The notes: generated by a model not told the origin, from the sequence alone. Shown: positions 16,650 to 25,458, counted from the first letter of the stretch. The stretch is 64,000 bases of DNA from Sphingomonas sp. PP-F2F-G114-C0414 (GCF_003688595.1 NZ_RCWT01000012.1:248001-312000); one strand, 5' to 3'. Made by a program: numbers and translations.

Positions 16650-19481
16650 ATGCGCCTCCTCCGCTCCGCGTTGTTGCTGACCGCAGCATGTCTTCCCGTA
16701 GCGGGGGTAGCGCAGACCGCACCTGTCCCGACGCAGGTTTCGGTAAAGCCGCTTGCCTATACCGAGCGCACGCTGCCGAATGGCCTGCGCGTGTATGCGA
16801 TCCGCGATACCGGCACGCCGAACGTGTCGGTGCAGGTCTGGTACGACGTCGGTTCGAAGGACGACCCGAAGGGCAAATCCGGGTTCGCGCACATGTTCGA
16901 GCATCTGATGTTCAAGTCGACGCGCAACCTGGTGTCGGAGCAGATGGACCGGCTGACCGAGGATGTCGGCGGTTACAACAACGCGTCGACCAACGACGAC
17001 TACACCAATTATTACGAGGTGATCCCGGCGAACCACCTCCAGCGACTGTTGTTCGCGGAGGCCGATCGGATGGCGAGCCTCGTCGTCGAGCCCAAGAGCT
17101 TTGGGTCGGAGCGCGACGTGGTGAAGGAGGAACTGCGCCAGCGGACTTTAGCGCAACCGTACGGCAAGCTGTTTTCGATCTATTATCCCGAACTCGCCTA
17201 CCAGGTTCATCCCTATGCGCGGCCAGGAATCGGCAGCCTGGAGAATCTCGAAGCCGCCGGGATCGACGACGTCCGGGCGTTCCACGCGACCTATTATCGG
17301 CCGGACAACGCGATCCTCGTGGTGTCGGGCAATTTCGATCCGGCGCAGTTGAACGGCTGGGTCGACCAGTATTTCGCGAGGATCAAGAAGCCCACCGCCG
17401 CGATCCCTCGCGTGACGGTGACCGAGCCCGCGCGGACCAGGGCGGTGACGCGGACTGTGTACGAGCCGAACACGCCGCTGCCTGCCGTACTGGTCAGCTA
17501 TCACCTGCCGCCAGACCGTGACGCGGATATTCCCGCGCTGACCGTGCTGAAAGCAGTGCTGGCGACCGGCGAGAGTTCACGGCTGTACGAAAGCGTCGTG
17601 TACCGCGACCAGCTGGCGCAGTCCGCGGAAGCCATGCTCGATACCAAGCAGGCGACCGGCAACATGATCGTCTATGCCATCCTGGCAGGCGGCAAGACGG
17701 TCGAGGCGGGTGAGGCCGCGTTGAAGCGCGAGATCGCCCGGTTCCGCGACGCGCCAGTGACGGCGGCCGAGCTGGCCGAGGCGAAGAACGAGATCCTGAC
17801 CCAGTCGATCCAATCGCGCGAGACTGCGGAGGGCAAGGCGAGCACGCTGGCCGCAGCGGTGCTAATCGATGGCGATCCGGCGGCGGCCGACAAGCAGTTG
17901 GCGGCGATATCGCGGGTGACGGCGGCGGATATCCAGCGGGTCGCGCGGAAATATCTGGCCGAAAATCAGTCCGCTACGATCCGTTACATGCCACTTGCCG
18001 CTAAACCTGCGGGCGGTATCGCGGATACGATCGCGGTGGCGCCGACGGTGCAGGTTGCCGACCTAAAGGCACCGGCAAATATCGAGATCGTCACGCCTGC
18101 TCTCGAAGGCCAGCGCGTCCAGCCGCCCGCGCCAAGCGCACCGGTATCGCCGACGATCCCGCAACCGGTGGAGACGCGGCTTGCCAACGGCATGCGGCTG
18201 GTGACGGTGGAGCGGCACGACCTGCCGATCGTCACTGCGTATCTCGTGACCGCTGGTGGCACGGCGACCGATCCGGCGAACCGTGCCGGCGTCAGCAGCC
18301 TTTCGGCCGACCTGTTGACCAAGGGTACGAAGACGCGGTCCGCGACGCAGATCGCGCGCGCCATCGAAGGTCTTGGTGGTGTGATCGGCAGCGATGCGGC
18401 AAGCGACGGGGCGTCGGTCGACGTGACCGTGAAATCGGACCAGCTGGCGCCGGCGATGGCGATCCTCGCCGACGTCGCGATCAACCCGGCCTTTGCGCCT
18501 GAGGAGATCGAGCGCGCACGCACGCAGCAGGTCGACGCGGTCACGCTGGCGCTCAAGGACCCCGCGCAGGTCGCCGGGCTCGTCGCGGACCGGGCGGTGC
18601 TTGGCGCATCGCCTTATGGTGCGCCCAGCGGGGGAACTCCGCTATCGCTGAAAGCGATCACGCGCGACGACATCACCGCGGCCTATGCGCGCAGCTTCGA
18701 GCCGGACCAGGCGACGCTGATCATGGTCGGCGACGTCACCGCCGCCAAGGCCAAGGCGTTGGCCGAGGCCCAGTTCGGCCGCTGGACGACAAAGCGCGCA
18801 GGTGCACCGAAGGCTACACCGGTCGTGTATCCCAAACCGCGCGTGATCGTCGTCGACATGCCCGAGGCGGGACAAGCGGGCGTCGTCGTCGCGCGGCCGG
18901 CCATCGAACGCGCCGACCCGCGCTATTATCCGCTGGCGGTGGGCAACACCGTGCTCGGCGGCGGCTTCTCGTCGCGGCTGAACCAGGAGATCCGGATCAA
19001 GCGCGGGCTGGCCTACGGCGCGGGCAGCGCGCTGGATGCGGGCAAGACCCAGGGGACGATCGCCGCGCGAACCCAGACCAAGAACCCGACCGCCGCGGAG
19101 GTGGTGACACTGATCGCCGCTGAGATGACCCGGATGGGGTCGGCCCCCGTCCCGGCGGCCGAGCTCGACACGCGTAAAGCCGTGCTGATCGGCAATTTCG
19201 GACGCGGGATCGAGACGACCTCCGGTGTCGCCAACATTCTTGGCGCGTATGTCCAGAACGGCGTACCGCTGGGCGAACTTCAACGCTTCACGGACGCGGT
19301 CGGAGCGGTCGATCCAAAGGCCGCGCAGGCGGCGGCGATCGCGCTGCTCGACCCGAAGGCAGCGAGCATCGTCGTGGTCGGCGATGCGAAGCAGTTCATC
19401 GCTCCCTTGCGCAAAGCCTATCCCAACGTCGAAGTCATTCCCGAAGCCGCCTTGAACCTCGACACGCCAACCTTGCGGTAA
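16650..19481 (+). CDS. M16 family zinc metallopeptidase, two-domain
   Basis: A 943-residue secreted pitrilysin-family protein with a signal peptide (ending PVAGVAQ). The first M16 unit has the inverse zinc motif HMFEH (81-85) and the third ligand in VVKEELRQ (about 160). The second unit (from about 500, starting ETRLANGMRLVTVERHDLP) lacks HxxEH and carries the usual inactive-partner features, including RRLNQEIRIKRGLAYGAGS-like sequence near 780. Such fusions of active and inactive halves degrade peptides in the periplasm. RBS AAGGATCT precedes the ATG. It is 8 bases after the small membrane gene and may end the queA-tgt transcript. Confidence 0.9.
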   Translation: MRLLRSALLLTAACLPVAGVAQTAPVPTQVSVKPLAYTERTLPNGLRVYAIRDTGTPNVSVQVWYDVGSKDDPKGKSGFAHMFEHLMFKSTRNLVSEQMDRLTEDVGGYNNASTNDDYTNYYEVIPANHLQRLLFAEADRMASLVVEPKSFGSERDVVKEELRQRTLAQPYGKLFSIYYPELAYQVHPYARPGIGSLENLEAAGIDDVRAFHATYYRPDNAILVVSGNFDPAQLNGWVDQYFARIKKPTAAIPRVTVTEPARTRAVTRTVYEPNTPLPAVLVSYHLPPDRDADIPALTVLKAVLATGESSRLYESVVYRDQLAQSAEAMLDTKQATGNMIVYAILAGGKTVEAGEAALKREIARFRDAPVTAAELAEAKNEILTQSIQSRETAEGKASTLAAAVLIDGDPAAADKQLAAISRVTAADIQRVARKYLAENQSATIRYMPLAAKPAGGIADTIAVAPTVQVADLKAPANIEIVTPALEGQRVQPPAPSAPVSPTIPQPVETRLANGMRLVTVERHDLPIVTAYLVTAGGTATDPANRAGVSSLSADLLTKGTKTRSATQIARAIEGLGGVIGSDAASDGASVDVTVKSDQLAPAMAILADVAINPAFAPEEIERARTQQVDAVTLALKDPAQVAGLVADRAVLGASPYGAPSGGTPLSLKAITRDDITAAYARSFEPDQATLIMVGDVTAAKAKALAEAQFGRWTTKRAGAPKATPVVYPKPRVIVVDMPEAGQAGVVVARPAIERADPRYYPLAVGNTVLGGGFSSRLNQEIRIKRGLAYGAGSALDAGKTQGTIAARTQTKNPTAAEVVTLIAAEMTRMGSAPVPAAELDTRKAVLIGNFGRGIETTSGVANILGAYVQNGVPLGELQRFTDAVGAVDPKAAQAAAIALLDPKAASIVVVGDAKQFIAPLRKAYPNVEVIPEAALNLDTPTLR

Positions 19482-19608
19482 GCAATTCCTGCCACGATGC
19501 CGGGCGTCCCGAGACGGGACGCACGGTAAATACGGAACAGTTCGCGACGGCATAATCGGCTATGCTCCGATTCTCCCGCGGCGGTCGGGCAGAGGCGAGG
19601 TAAGTCGG

Positions 19609-20634
19609 TTGCGGGTTCAGATGCGAACATTTCGGCTGATGCGCCGCATCTGGTTGGGCATGGTTGCGGTGCTGTTGGTGATCGGCGCCGGGATATCCGC
19701 GCAGGCCGCACTGCGCGCCATCGCGCGCCACGGCGCGGTCAAGGCTGATCGCACCGATGCCTCGACCCTGCCGGGTGATACTGCTTTGCCAATGGTGTCA
19801 GACAAGCAGGAAACCGCCGCGCCCGCTGCCGGCGTGACCGGGACGATCGATCTTCCCGACCTGCCGATCCCCGCCGGTACGGCGATCGACGTCGGTATCG
19901 TCCCCGCCCGCCCGTTCTCGACGACCGGCATCTCGGCGATAGATCGCGGCCGCGCGGTGCAGTGCCTGACCGCCGCGATCTATTACGAAGCGGCGTCGGA
20001 ACCCGATGCCGGCCAGCAGGCCGTCGCGCAGGTGATCCTCAATCGCACGCGTCATCCGGCATTTCCGGCGACCGTGTGCGGCGTGGTGTATCAAGGGTCC
20101 GAACATGCCGGCTGCCAGTTCAGCTTTGCGTGCGATGGCGCGATGGCGCGTATTCCCAATCGCGCGGCGTGGATGCGGGCGGCGCGGACCGCGGGCATGG
20201 CGCTGTCTGGCTATGTCTACGCGCCGGTCGGACTGGCGACGCATTATCACACCTATGCGGTGACCCCGGCGTGGAACCGCAGCATGGTGATGACCGATGT
20301 CGTCGGCGCGCATTTCTTCCACCGATGGAAGGGGTATTGGGGAACATCGGCCGCGTTCAGCCAACATTATGGCGGCGGCGAACCCGTACCGGGGCCGCAC
20401 ACCCCACTGGCACCGATCGCTCCACCCACACCGGCGATGATCGCTGCAGGCATCGCCGCGGCCGATACCGTTCCAACACCGAGTGTCCCGGCTGTCTCGA
20501 TGGCGTCGGTTCAGCGGGGCGCCATGTCCACGAAGTCCCCCCCCCCTACACCCGCGCCGGTTGCCGACGACATGCTGCCGCCCGAATCGCAGATCCTGGA
20601 TCGCTGGAAGGATTCGGGGAAGCCGTTGAAATAG
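19609..20634 (+). CDS. SleB-type cell wall hydrolase
   Basis: A 341-residue protein with an N-terminal membrane anchor (IWLGMVAVLLVIGAGISAQA). The Hydrolase_2 (SleB) domain is at about 115-235: CLTAAIYYEAASEPDAGQ (catalytic glutamate), VILNRTRHPAFP, CQFSFACDG and HYHTYAVTPAW. A proline-rich tail follows. The family acts as a peptidoglycan lytic enzyme. Start choice: TTG at 19609 has a GAGG at the right spacing (8 bases); ATG at 19621 is four residues later and equally compatible with the protein. Confidence 0.85.
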   Translation: MRVQMRTFRLMRRIWLGMVAVLLVIGAGISAQAALRAIARHGAVKADRTDASTLPGDTALPMVSDKQETAAPAAGVTGTIDLPDLPIPAGTAIDVGIVPARPFSTTGISAIDRGRAVQCLTAAIYYEAASEPDAGQQAVAQVILNRTRHPAFPATVCGVVYQGSEHAGCQFSFACDGAMARIPNRAAWMRAARTAGMALSGYVYAPVGLATHYHTYAVTPAWNRSMVMTDVVGAHFFHRWKGYWGTSAAFSQHYGGGEPVPGPHTPLAPIAPPTPAMIAAGIAAADTVPTPSVPAVSMASVQRGAMSTKSPPPTPAPVADDMLPPESQILDRWKDSGKPLK

Positions 20635-20730
20635 CGCCGACCGACACTCAGTGTGTTCGGGTGCGGCAGCGCCAAGATTGCTCCGTCGCTCGGTACTGTT
20701 CCGTGGTTATACCCATTGTCACCTAACCAT

Positions 20731-20826
20731 CGTCATTCCCGCGGAGGCGGGGACCCATATGCTCACGCGTCGGCGATCACGTCGCGAGGTTTGCCATTAC
20801 GGGTTCCCGCCTGCGCGGGAATGACG
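20731..20826. repeat. REP-like inverted pair, CGTCATTCCCGCGGAGGCGG type
   Basis: CGTCATTCCCGCGGAGGCGG and its inverse (CCCGCCTGCGCGGGAATGACG core) about 50 bases apart. The ends GTCATTCCC...GGGAATGAC pair well. Confidence 0.75.
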
Positions 20827-21232
20827 ACTACCTGCTTGAAACTATGATCACCGACTGGTTCACGGGCACACTGTTCCGCGGGCCATATTCTATCGATAGG
20901 CGGCAACGGAGATTCTGGATTCCTGAGTAAAGCTGAAGCGGCCGACATAACGCGCGAAAAGAGCGGATTTACCGGTTCAGACCGGCTGTCGATGGGTTCC
21001 AGGCATCGCCGCTTGGAGCGGCGCGACTTCCGCCGCTTGGGGCGCACGACCGTCCGACAGGTTGGCTATCACGGACTGGTTTCCGGGCTAAATTTGTCAA
21101 ATCCAGTACCGTTGGATTTCGCCGAATTGCGGTTGCATGCAGTTCTCTCGAGTGTAGCCCAAAGGATGGGTATGAGGGATCGAGAGTCCCAGGACTCAAC
21201 CCGCCCTGTTCGGCCGCCTCTTGATGCAGAAA

Positions 21233-21264
21233 AGCCCGGGCGCTGGTGGCACCCGGGCTCTTTT
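21233..21264. terminator. Bidirectional hairpin terminator
   Basis: AGCCCGGG and CCCGGGCT flank an 11-base loop. Four T residues follow on the plus strand and AAAA precedes, so it works on either strand. On the minus strand it would serve the 75-aa gene that ends at 21301. On the plus strand there is no recognised gene upstream. Confidence 0.7.
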
Positions 21265-21300
21265 GCTTCGTCGATCGCATCGCGGTGATCGCGGGTGCGC

Positions 21301-21528
21301 CTATTCGGCGGCGACCATCACGTTCATCATGTTCATGCGCTCGCCGCCGGGAGGGGCGGCTTCGCGGGCGGCGCGGAGGACCTGGGTGCGCTCGGCGCGC
21401 GAGGCCATCTCGTCCCAGGCCTTTTCGGCGCGGCGGCAGCGGTCGCGGACGTTGTCGAGGAGGGCGGCATCGCCGTTGCGACGCTCTTCATCAGCGCGGG
21501 CCCGGTAAAATTCTGGATTATCGGCCAT
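21301..21528 (-). CDS. Small charged protein, unknown
   Basis: A 75-residue, highly charged protein (FYRARADEERRNGDAALLDN, then VRDRCRRAEKAWDEMASRAE), predicted to be mostly helical with possible coiled coil. AGGAG precedes the ATG by about nine bases. I recall similar short proteins in sphingomonads but know no function. It lies downstream of cspA on the same strand, 105 bases after its stop. Confidence 0.65.
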   Translation of the reverse strand: MADNPEFYRARADEERRNGDAALLDNVRDRCRRAEKAWDEMASRAERTQVLRAAREAAPPGGERMNMMNVMVAAE

Positions 21529-21633
21529 GCTGGTGCGCTCCTGCGGGAATTTTCAAAGGGGTGATGCGGCGGCCGTTATGGCCGCCGCATCGCAACCGAG
21601 ATCAGGTTGGCGGACCGTAATCCGCCAGCGAGA

Positions 21634-21846
21634 TCAATCGGCTGGCTGGAGGTTCACGGCCGACTGCTTGCCACGCTTGTCGGGCTCGAGCTCGTAGGTG
21701 ACGCGCTGGTTCTGGTTCAGCGTCGGCATGCCGGCGCGCTCAACCGCAGTGATGTGCACGAATGCATCGTTGCCGCCGCCATCCGGCGCGATGAAGCCAT
21801 AGCCCTTGTCGGCGTTGAAGAATTTTACGGTTCCGGTGATAGCCAT
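21634..21846 (-). CDS. cspA: Cold shock protein CspA family
   Basis: A 70-residue cold-shock domain, the whole protein. RNA-binding motif RNP1 is KGYGFI (14-19) and RNP2 is DAFVHI (28-33 region). It binds single-stranded nucleic acid and acts as an RNA chaperone or antiterminator. The ATG at 21844-21846 has AAGGAG eight bases upstream. The frame is open far upstream but that part is leader, not protein. A long 5' leader (about 140 bases from the predicted promoter) is typical of thermoregulated csp mRNAs. Confidence 0.95.
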   Translation of the reverse strand: MAITGTVKFFNADKGYGFIAPDGGGNDAFVHITAVERAGMPTLNQNQRVTYELEPDKRGKQSAVNLQPAD

Positions 21847-21994
21847 GAGATGGCTCCTTCTTAGTATGGGGCAACCCGACGTTCGGGCGGCCCGTGCCGC
21901 GGAGCAGGGAAAGAAGGAGAAAGGTGCCGCAAAGCGCCAAGAACCGTCGATATGCGACTGTAGCTGAGCACCATATGGGCCAAGACCGCCGGAA

Positions 21995-22023
21995 ATGCAA
22001 ATCTTGCCGATAAAATGGGTCAA
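21995..22023 (-). promoter_or_regulatory. Probable cspA promoter
   Basis: On the minus strand TTGACC (22018-22023), 17-base spacer, TTGCAT (21995-22000). Transcription would start near 21988 and give a leader of about 140 bases before the cspA ATG. Confidence 0.45.
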
Positions 22024-22089
22024 GAAACACGTCGATTTACGCAACTAATATTTTCGTGCGCCCATCCCGAAGCAGCAATACTTCGCGAC

Positions 22090-22117
22090 GACCGGCACCG
22101 ATATTTCGGTGCCGGTC
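22090..22117 (-). terminator. Terminator-like hairpin after the glycine-zipper gene
   Basis: Perfect 12-base arms (GACCGGCACCGA / TCGGTGCCGGTC) around a TATT loop, eight bases past the stop of the gene at 22125. No T-run follows on the minus strand, so it may be a Rho-assisted or mRNA-end hairpin. Confidence 0.5.
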
Positions 22118-22124
22118 GAGCGGC

Positions 22125-22538
22125 TTAGCGGCAACGCGTCTCGTTGCTGTTGCGGTCGATGGCACGCCCGGCCAGCGCACCGCCGGCTGCCCCGAGCACG
22201 GTGCCGAGCAGGCCCGAACCGCCCGGCGCGATGACGTTGCCGAGCACGCCGCCCGCGACTCCGCCGACGATCAGCCCGGTGGTGCCGTCGTTGCGGCGGC
22301 AATAATACCGGCCGTCGTTACCGCGATAGACACGCTCGTTCTGCGACAGGCGGCGCTCGCGGTAGCGGCGGTCGTCGCGGTAATAGCGGCCGGCATCGTA
22401 GCCGTTGTACGCCGGATCCGGCCGGTTATAGTCGTAGGACCGATAGCGCGGGTCGGCGCCGTAGCGACTGCCGCCGTCGCCAACGCAGCCGGCGACCAGA
22501 GTGGAGGCGGCCAGCAGGCCCAGCATCGCAACGCGCAT
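22125..22538 (-). CDS. Glycine-zipper lipoprotein
   Basis: A 137-residue lipoprotein. The lipobox is LVAGC (14-18). An arginine/tyrosine-rich middle (YRSYDYNRPD, then YYRDDRRYRERR) is followed by a glycine-zipper 2TM domain (GLIVGGVAGGVLGNVIAPGG and GTVLGAAGGALAGRAID). This resembles SlyB/RcnB-like outer-membrane or periplasmic proteins. The role is unknown, probably envelope integrity. Confidence 0.8.
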   Translation of the reverse strand: MRVAMLGLLAASTLVAGCVGDGGSRYGADPRYRSYDYNRPDPAYNGYDAGRYYRDDRRYRERRLSQNERVYRGNDGRYYCRRNDGTTGLIVGGVAGGVLGNVIAPGGSGLLGTVLGAAGGALAGRAIDRNSNETRCR

Positions 22539-22611
22539 TTCGTGTCCTTTTCGTGGATATCGAGAGCGTAATGATCGGCGCCGGGGTTTGGTTGCCGGCG
22601 CCTATCCCACA

Positions 22612-23055
22612 TCAGTCCTTGAGATTGGCGGGCACGGTGCCGCCGTTCTTCTCCAACTCGCGCATCACGGCCTTGATCAGCCACATGTTCATCTCGGCGC
22701 TGCCGTCCTTCGCGCCGGTATAGCCGAGCTCGGTGGCGAGCTCCTTGCGGTTGTCGAGGCTCGAATCGAGATCAAGCAGCTTCATCAGGTCGACGATCGA
22801 GGTGCGCCAGTTGAGATCGGAGCCCTTCTTCGAGGCGATGCCCGAGAGGACGGCCTCGACGTCGACCGGCTGGGCGGGCGCGGCGGGGGCCGCCTGCGGA
22901 GTCGGTGCGGCCGTCGTCGGCGCGGGCTGGGCTGCGGTAGTCTGCGGCGTGGGCGCTGGAGCCGGTGCGTCGGCCTTGGGTGTGCCGAAATGGCCGCTGC
23001 CGAGCGGGCCGTGCTCACCGAAGATGGCGGACTTGATCTTGCTGAAGATGCTCAT
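22612..23055 (-). CDS. DUF3597 protein
   Basis: A 147-residue DUF3597 protein. It starts MSIFSKIKSAIFG, has a Pro/Ala/Thr-rich linker (30-65) and a conserved C-terminal domain (GSDLNWRTSIVDLMKLLDLD, then LGYTGAKDGSAEMNMWLIKA). The C-terminal domain recalls the helical peptidoglycan/LysM-neighbour family, but the function is unknown. Its ATG overlaps the stop of the upstream 431-aa gene (ATGA), so it is translationally coupled as third gene of a three-gene set. Confidence 0.85.
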   Translation of the reverse strand: MSIFSKIKSAIFGEHGPLGSGHFGTPKADAPAPAPTPQTTAAQPAPTTAAPTPQAAPAAPAQPVDVEAVLSGIASKKGSDLNWRTSIVDLMKLLDLDSSLDNRKELATELGYTGAKDGSAEMNMWLIKAVMRELEKNGGTVPANLKD

Positions 23056-24347
23056 GGGGGGTCTCCGTTGATGAGGCGTATGGCGGGAGAACGCCCGGTG
23101 GCGGATTTGGGTGCAGGGTCCGCAAAGGCCGGCGCCAGATCGGCCGCGCCGTGCGACTGGCCGGGGTCGGCGCCGGGCGAAGCATCGTCACGGGGTTCGA
23201 ACTCGGGGTCGGGTTCGCTCGGGCGTTCCGGATCGAACATATCGGCGAGCGCCGCGACTCGGGCCGCATCGGTCGCGGCCGCCGCGTCGACCTCGTCATC
23301 GCCGATCAGCCCGCAGTCCACCGCATAGCCGATGAACCAGCTGTCGCGGTCCGCGCCCTCGACGACGAACCGCTCGGCGGTTTCGCGGTCGCGCGGCGCA
23401 TCAAGGATGATCACCTCCTCCTCGGAACAGTCGCGGCTGTAATCGTCGTCGCCGAAATTGCTGCCGTCCTCTTCGTCATAGTCGCTCGGCGGTGGGAAGC
23501 GGGTGCGCCAGGCACAGGTGACGTCGTCCCACCAGACCGGGCATTCGCCGTCGGGACCGTCGGGCTCGACCGCCGGAAGTGCAGAAAGTGCAGACGCTGG
23601 AACGGGTTTCGGGGACGCGGGTTTGGCGACGGGTTCGGGCGCGAGACTGAGCAGGCCGGCGGCCTCCGCGCGCGCCCATTGCTCGGCGGTCCAGCCTGCG
23701 CGGGCGGCGGGGTCGAGATCGGTGACATCGATTTCCGACGCGAGGCCGGCGCCGCCGCGGAGCCAGCGGTCGGCGCGGGCGAGCGCGACGATCGGCGCCA
23801 TTCCCTCCCCTGCGTCGGACGATCGGACACGCTCGCCGAGGAACAGGCCGGCGCGGGCGGGCCCTGCGTCACGCTCGACGAGGTCGAGGAACGCGTCGAA
23901 CTCGGTCGCGATCAGGCGGGCGGCGGCGCTGGTGGTCTCGCTCTCCTCGGCATGGCGATCGAGCCGGGCGAGCAGCGACATGGCGAGGCGGTTGTCGAAG
24001 CGGTGGCGTTCGATCACGTCGCCGTCGGGCTTCGTGAGACGCTCGATCTGGCCGACCATCGCGCGGCAGAACAGCGCCTCGGCGACGATCGGCCGCGCGA
24101 CGAGCTTGGCGGCGTCCCAGCCGAGCGCGAACGCCGCGCCCGCTGCGCGACGGCGCAGGCTGTACGCGGCGCGGGGCGACAGGCCGACGCTGGCGGTCGC
24201 CTCGTCGACGGTGGCGCCCTCGGCGATGCGTTCGAGGAAGCCGCGCTGGCGCTCGGGGGACCAGCCGTCGATGCGCTGGCGATGTTGCCGCGTGAAGGCG
24301 TCGATGGGCGGCGCGTCGATGCCGTGTTCCTGGAGAGCGGCGGTCAC
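23052..24347 (-). CDS. Hypothetical protein with N-terminal helix-turn-helix
   Basis: A 431-residue protein. Near residues 30-60 a helix-turn-helix of the phage/transposase-terminase type is visible (ATVDEATASVGLSPRAAYSL), the kind used to recognise DNA. The middle is helical, while the C-terminal 200 residues are acidic and low-complexity (DYDEEDGSNFGDDDYSRDC). The start is GTG at 24345-24347, which overlaps the stop of the upstream gene (GTGA). The 544-residue frame that runs to 24686 includes the other gene's region and is not credible. No function is known. It overlaps both neighbours by four bases. Confidence 0.7.
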   Translation of the reverse strand: MTAALQEHGIDAPPIDAFTRQHRQRIDGWSPERQRGFLERIAEGATVDEATASVGLSPRAAYSLRRRAAGAAFALGWDAAKLVARPIVAEALFCRAMVGQIERLTKPDGDVIERHRFDNRLAMSLLARLDRHAEESETTSAAARLIATEFDAFLDLVERDAGPARAGLFLGERVRSSDAGEGMAPIVALARADRWLRGGAGLASEIDVTDLDPAARAGWTAEQWARAEAAGLLSLAPEPVAKPASPKPVPASALSALPAVEPDGPDGECPVWWDDVTCAWRTRFPPPSDYDEEDGSNFGDDDYSRDCSEEEVIILDAPRDRETAERFVVEGADRDSWFIGYAVDCGLIGDDEVDAAAATDAARVAALADMFDPERPSEPDPEFEPRDDASPGADPGQSHGAADLAPAFADPAPKSATGRSPAIRLINGDPP

Positions 24348-24586
24348 TTGCGCATGGTCCAGGCGAGCGCGGTCCAGCGGTCGCGGTTGGCGGCGATCTC
24401 GGGCGAGACGGGCATGCGGGTGCCGATCCGGCCGGCGTCGACATGCGCTTGCCAGGCCATGACGTGGCGGACCGCGTCTGGGAGGTGGTCGGAGATCGGC
24501 GGGTCGTATCGCGGCCTGGGGGCGGGCACGGCGCGCGTTGCGATGTAGCACGGGGGCGGGTCGGCCGGGGTGGGTGCATTCGCCAT
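24344..24586 (-). CDS. Small hypothetical protein
   Basis: An 80-residue protein with a proline-rich start and a conserved-looking helical half (PDAVRHVMAWQAHVDAGRIG, then PEIAANRDRWTALAWTM). It is the first gene of a coupled trio with the helix-turn-helix protein and DUF3597. Family unknown. Confidence 0.6.
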   Translation of the reverse strand: MANAPTPADPPPCYIATRAVPAPRPRYDPPISDHLPDAVRHVMAWQAHVDAGRIGTRMPVSPEIAANRDRWTALAWTMRK

Positions 24587-24680
24587 GATCGATCCTCGTT
24601 GCGAGAGGACCGATCAGGTATGCCGGATCGGGGTGTGTAGGACAGCGGTTTCGGGGGGAGCCCGCGTCCTGACGCCCCCT

Positions 24681-24761
24681 CGTCATCCTGACGAAAGTCA
24701 GGGCCCAGGGTTACGGGGTATGGCGCTTTTGGCTCTGGGTCCGACTTTCGTCAGGATGACG
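24681..24761. repeat. REP-like inverted pair, CCTGACGAAAGTCAGG type
   Basis: Closely matches the pair at 1206-1288, including the inner sequence GGCTCTGGGTCC. The arms end in CGTCATCC and GGATGACG. Confidence 0.85.
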
Positions 24762-24847
24762 AAGGGGGGGATAAGGGCGTGGCGTGGGTGATGGAACCAG
24801 TGCTCATCGATTTCGGACATGCGTTAGCGCGCGATCCGACGCCCTCC

Positions 24848-24904
24848 TTGTTCTCCCGCGAAGGCGGGAGCCCAGTCTGGATCCCCGCCTTCGCGGGGAA
24901 ACAG
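24848..24904. repeat. REP-like inverted pair, CCCGCGAAGGCGGG type
   Basis: TTGTTCTCCCGCGAAGGCGG and its inverse around CCAGTCTGG. It is the same unit as at 4338 but in reverse orientation. Confidence 0.85.
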
Positions 24905-24997
24905 GCTTACTTGCTCGACGTACCCAACGATCCAGCCAACCGTGACGAAACACGGGCGGTGGCATCAGGATAGGCTTCGACCGTTGGGCTCTCCTGA

Positions 24998-25117
24998 TCC
25001 TCCCCCGCAAGGGGTAGATGGCACCGCAGGTGACGGAGGGGGAGGACACGGAACAGCAGTTGTCGCCCCCTCCCCCTCCGTCTGGCAAGCCAGCCACCTC
25101 CCCCTTGCGGGGGAGGA
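24998..25117. repeat. REP-like long pair, CCTCCCCCGCAAGGGG type
   Basis: TCCTCCCCCGCAAGGGGTAG left, CCTCCCCCTTGCGGGGGAGG right, with GGTGACGGAGGGGG...CCCCCTCCGTC pairing inside. It lies just downstream of the 109-aa gene's stop. Confidence 0.7.
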
Positions 25118-25128
25118 ACAGGAAGGCG

Positions 25129-25458
25129 TCAGCCGAGCGTCGAACCGCGATCCGCGGCGAACGACGGGGCCGGGCCGGTGGCGGGGCGGAGCGACTCGCG
25201 CTCGGCCTTGGTGGGGACCGCGGTGGGATCGGGGCGGAAGGCGTCCGGCGCGCGATCGGTCGCACTTGGCCGCGGCTTGTCGAGCGCGAGATCGGGCGCG
25301 GCATGCTCGGCGGGGTTGGCCTTCGAGCGCAGGAACACCGCCAGCAACGCACCCCCGAGACCGATCGCCGCGGCCCCGATCGACAGCGCGTTGATGCCGA
25401 ACGTTTTGGCGTTGGGCTTGGGCTTTGGGGCGGGCTTGTGCGGGTGAGGCTTGGTCAT
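25129..25458 (-). CDS. Small membrane-anchored protein, unknown
   Basis: A 109-residue protein: basic proline-rich start (PHPHKPAPKPKPNAK), one transmembrane helix (ALSIGAAAIGLGGALLAVFL) and a polar C-terminal tail likely outside or in the periplasm. No family recognised. It is transcribed away from brnTA. Confidence 0.55.
   Translation of the reverse strand: MTKPHPHKPAPKPKPNAKTFGINALSIGAAAIGLGGALLAVFLRSKANPAEHAAPDLALDKPRPSATDRAPDAFRPDPTAVPTKAERESLRPATGPAPSFAADRGSTLG

Larger units (their letters stand above)
20635..21300. other. Gene-free stretch with a repeat and an orphan terminator
   Basis: 666 bases between the SleB gene and the 75-aa minus-strand gene. It holds a REP-like pair (20731-20826) and a strong bidirectional hairpin (21233-21264). 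The middle (about 20990-21230) is rich in short palindromes such as CGCCGCTTGGAGCGGCG and GAGTCCCAGGACTC but has no credible reading frame. It could encode a small RNA. Confidence 0.6.
24587..25128. other. Gene-free stretch with three REP-like pairs
   Basis: 542 bases between two minus-strand genes, almost filled by repeat pairs at 24681, 24848 and 24998. Nothing else recognised. Confidence 0.7.

Noticed and set aside
20969..21280. 103-codon minus-strand frame
   Set aside because: No ribosome binding site, crosses the terminator hairpin, and the translation resembles no protein I know.
23052..24686. 544-residue version of the helix-turn-helix protein
   Set aside because: The first 113 residues overlap the coupled 80-aa gene in another frame and are Arg/Pro-rich; the GTG at 24347 with GTGA overlap is far more plausible.
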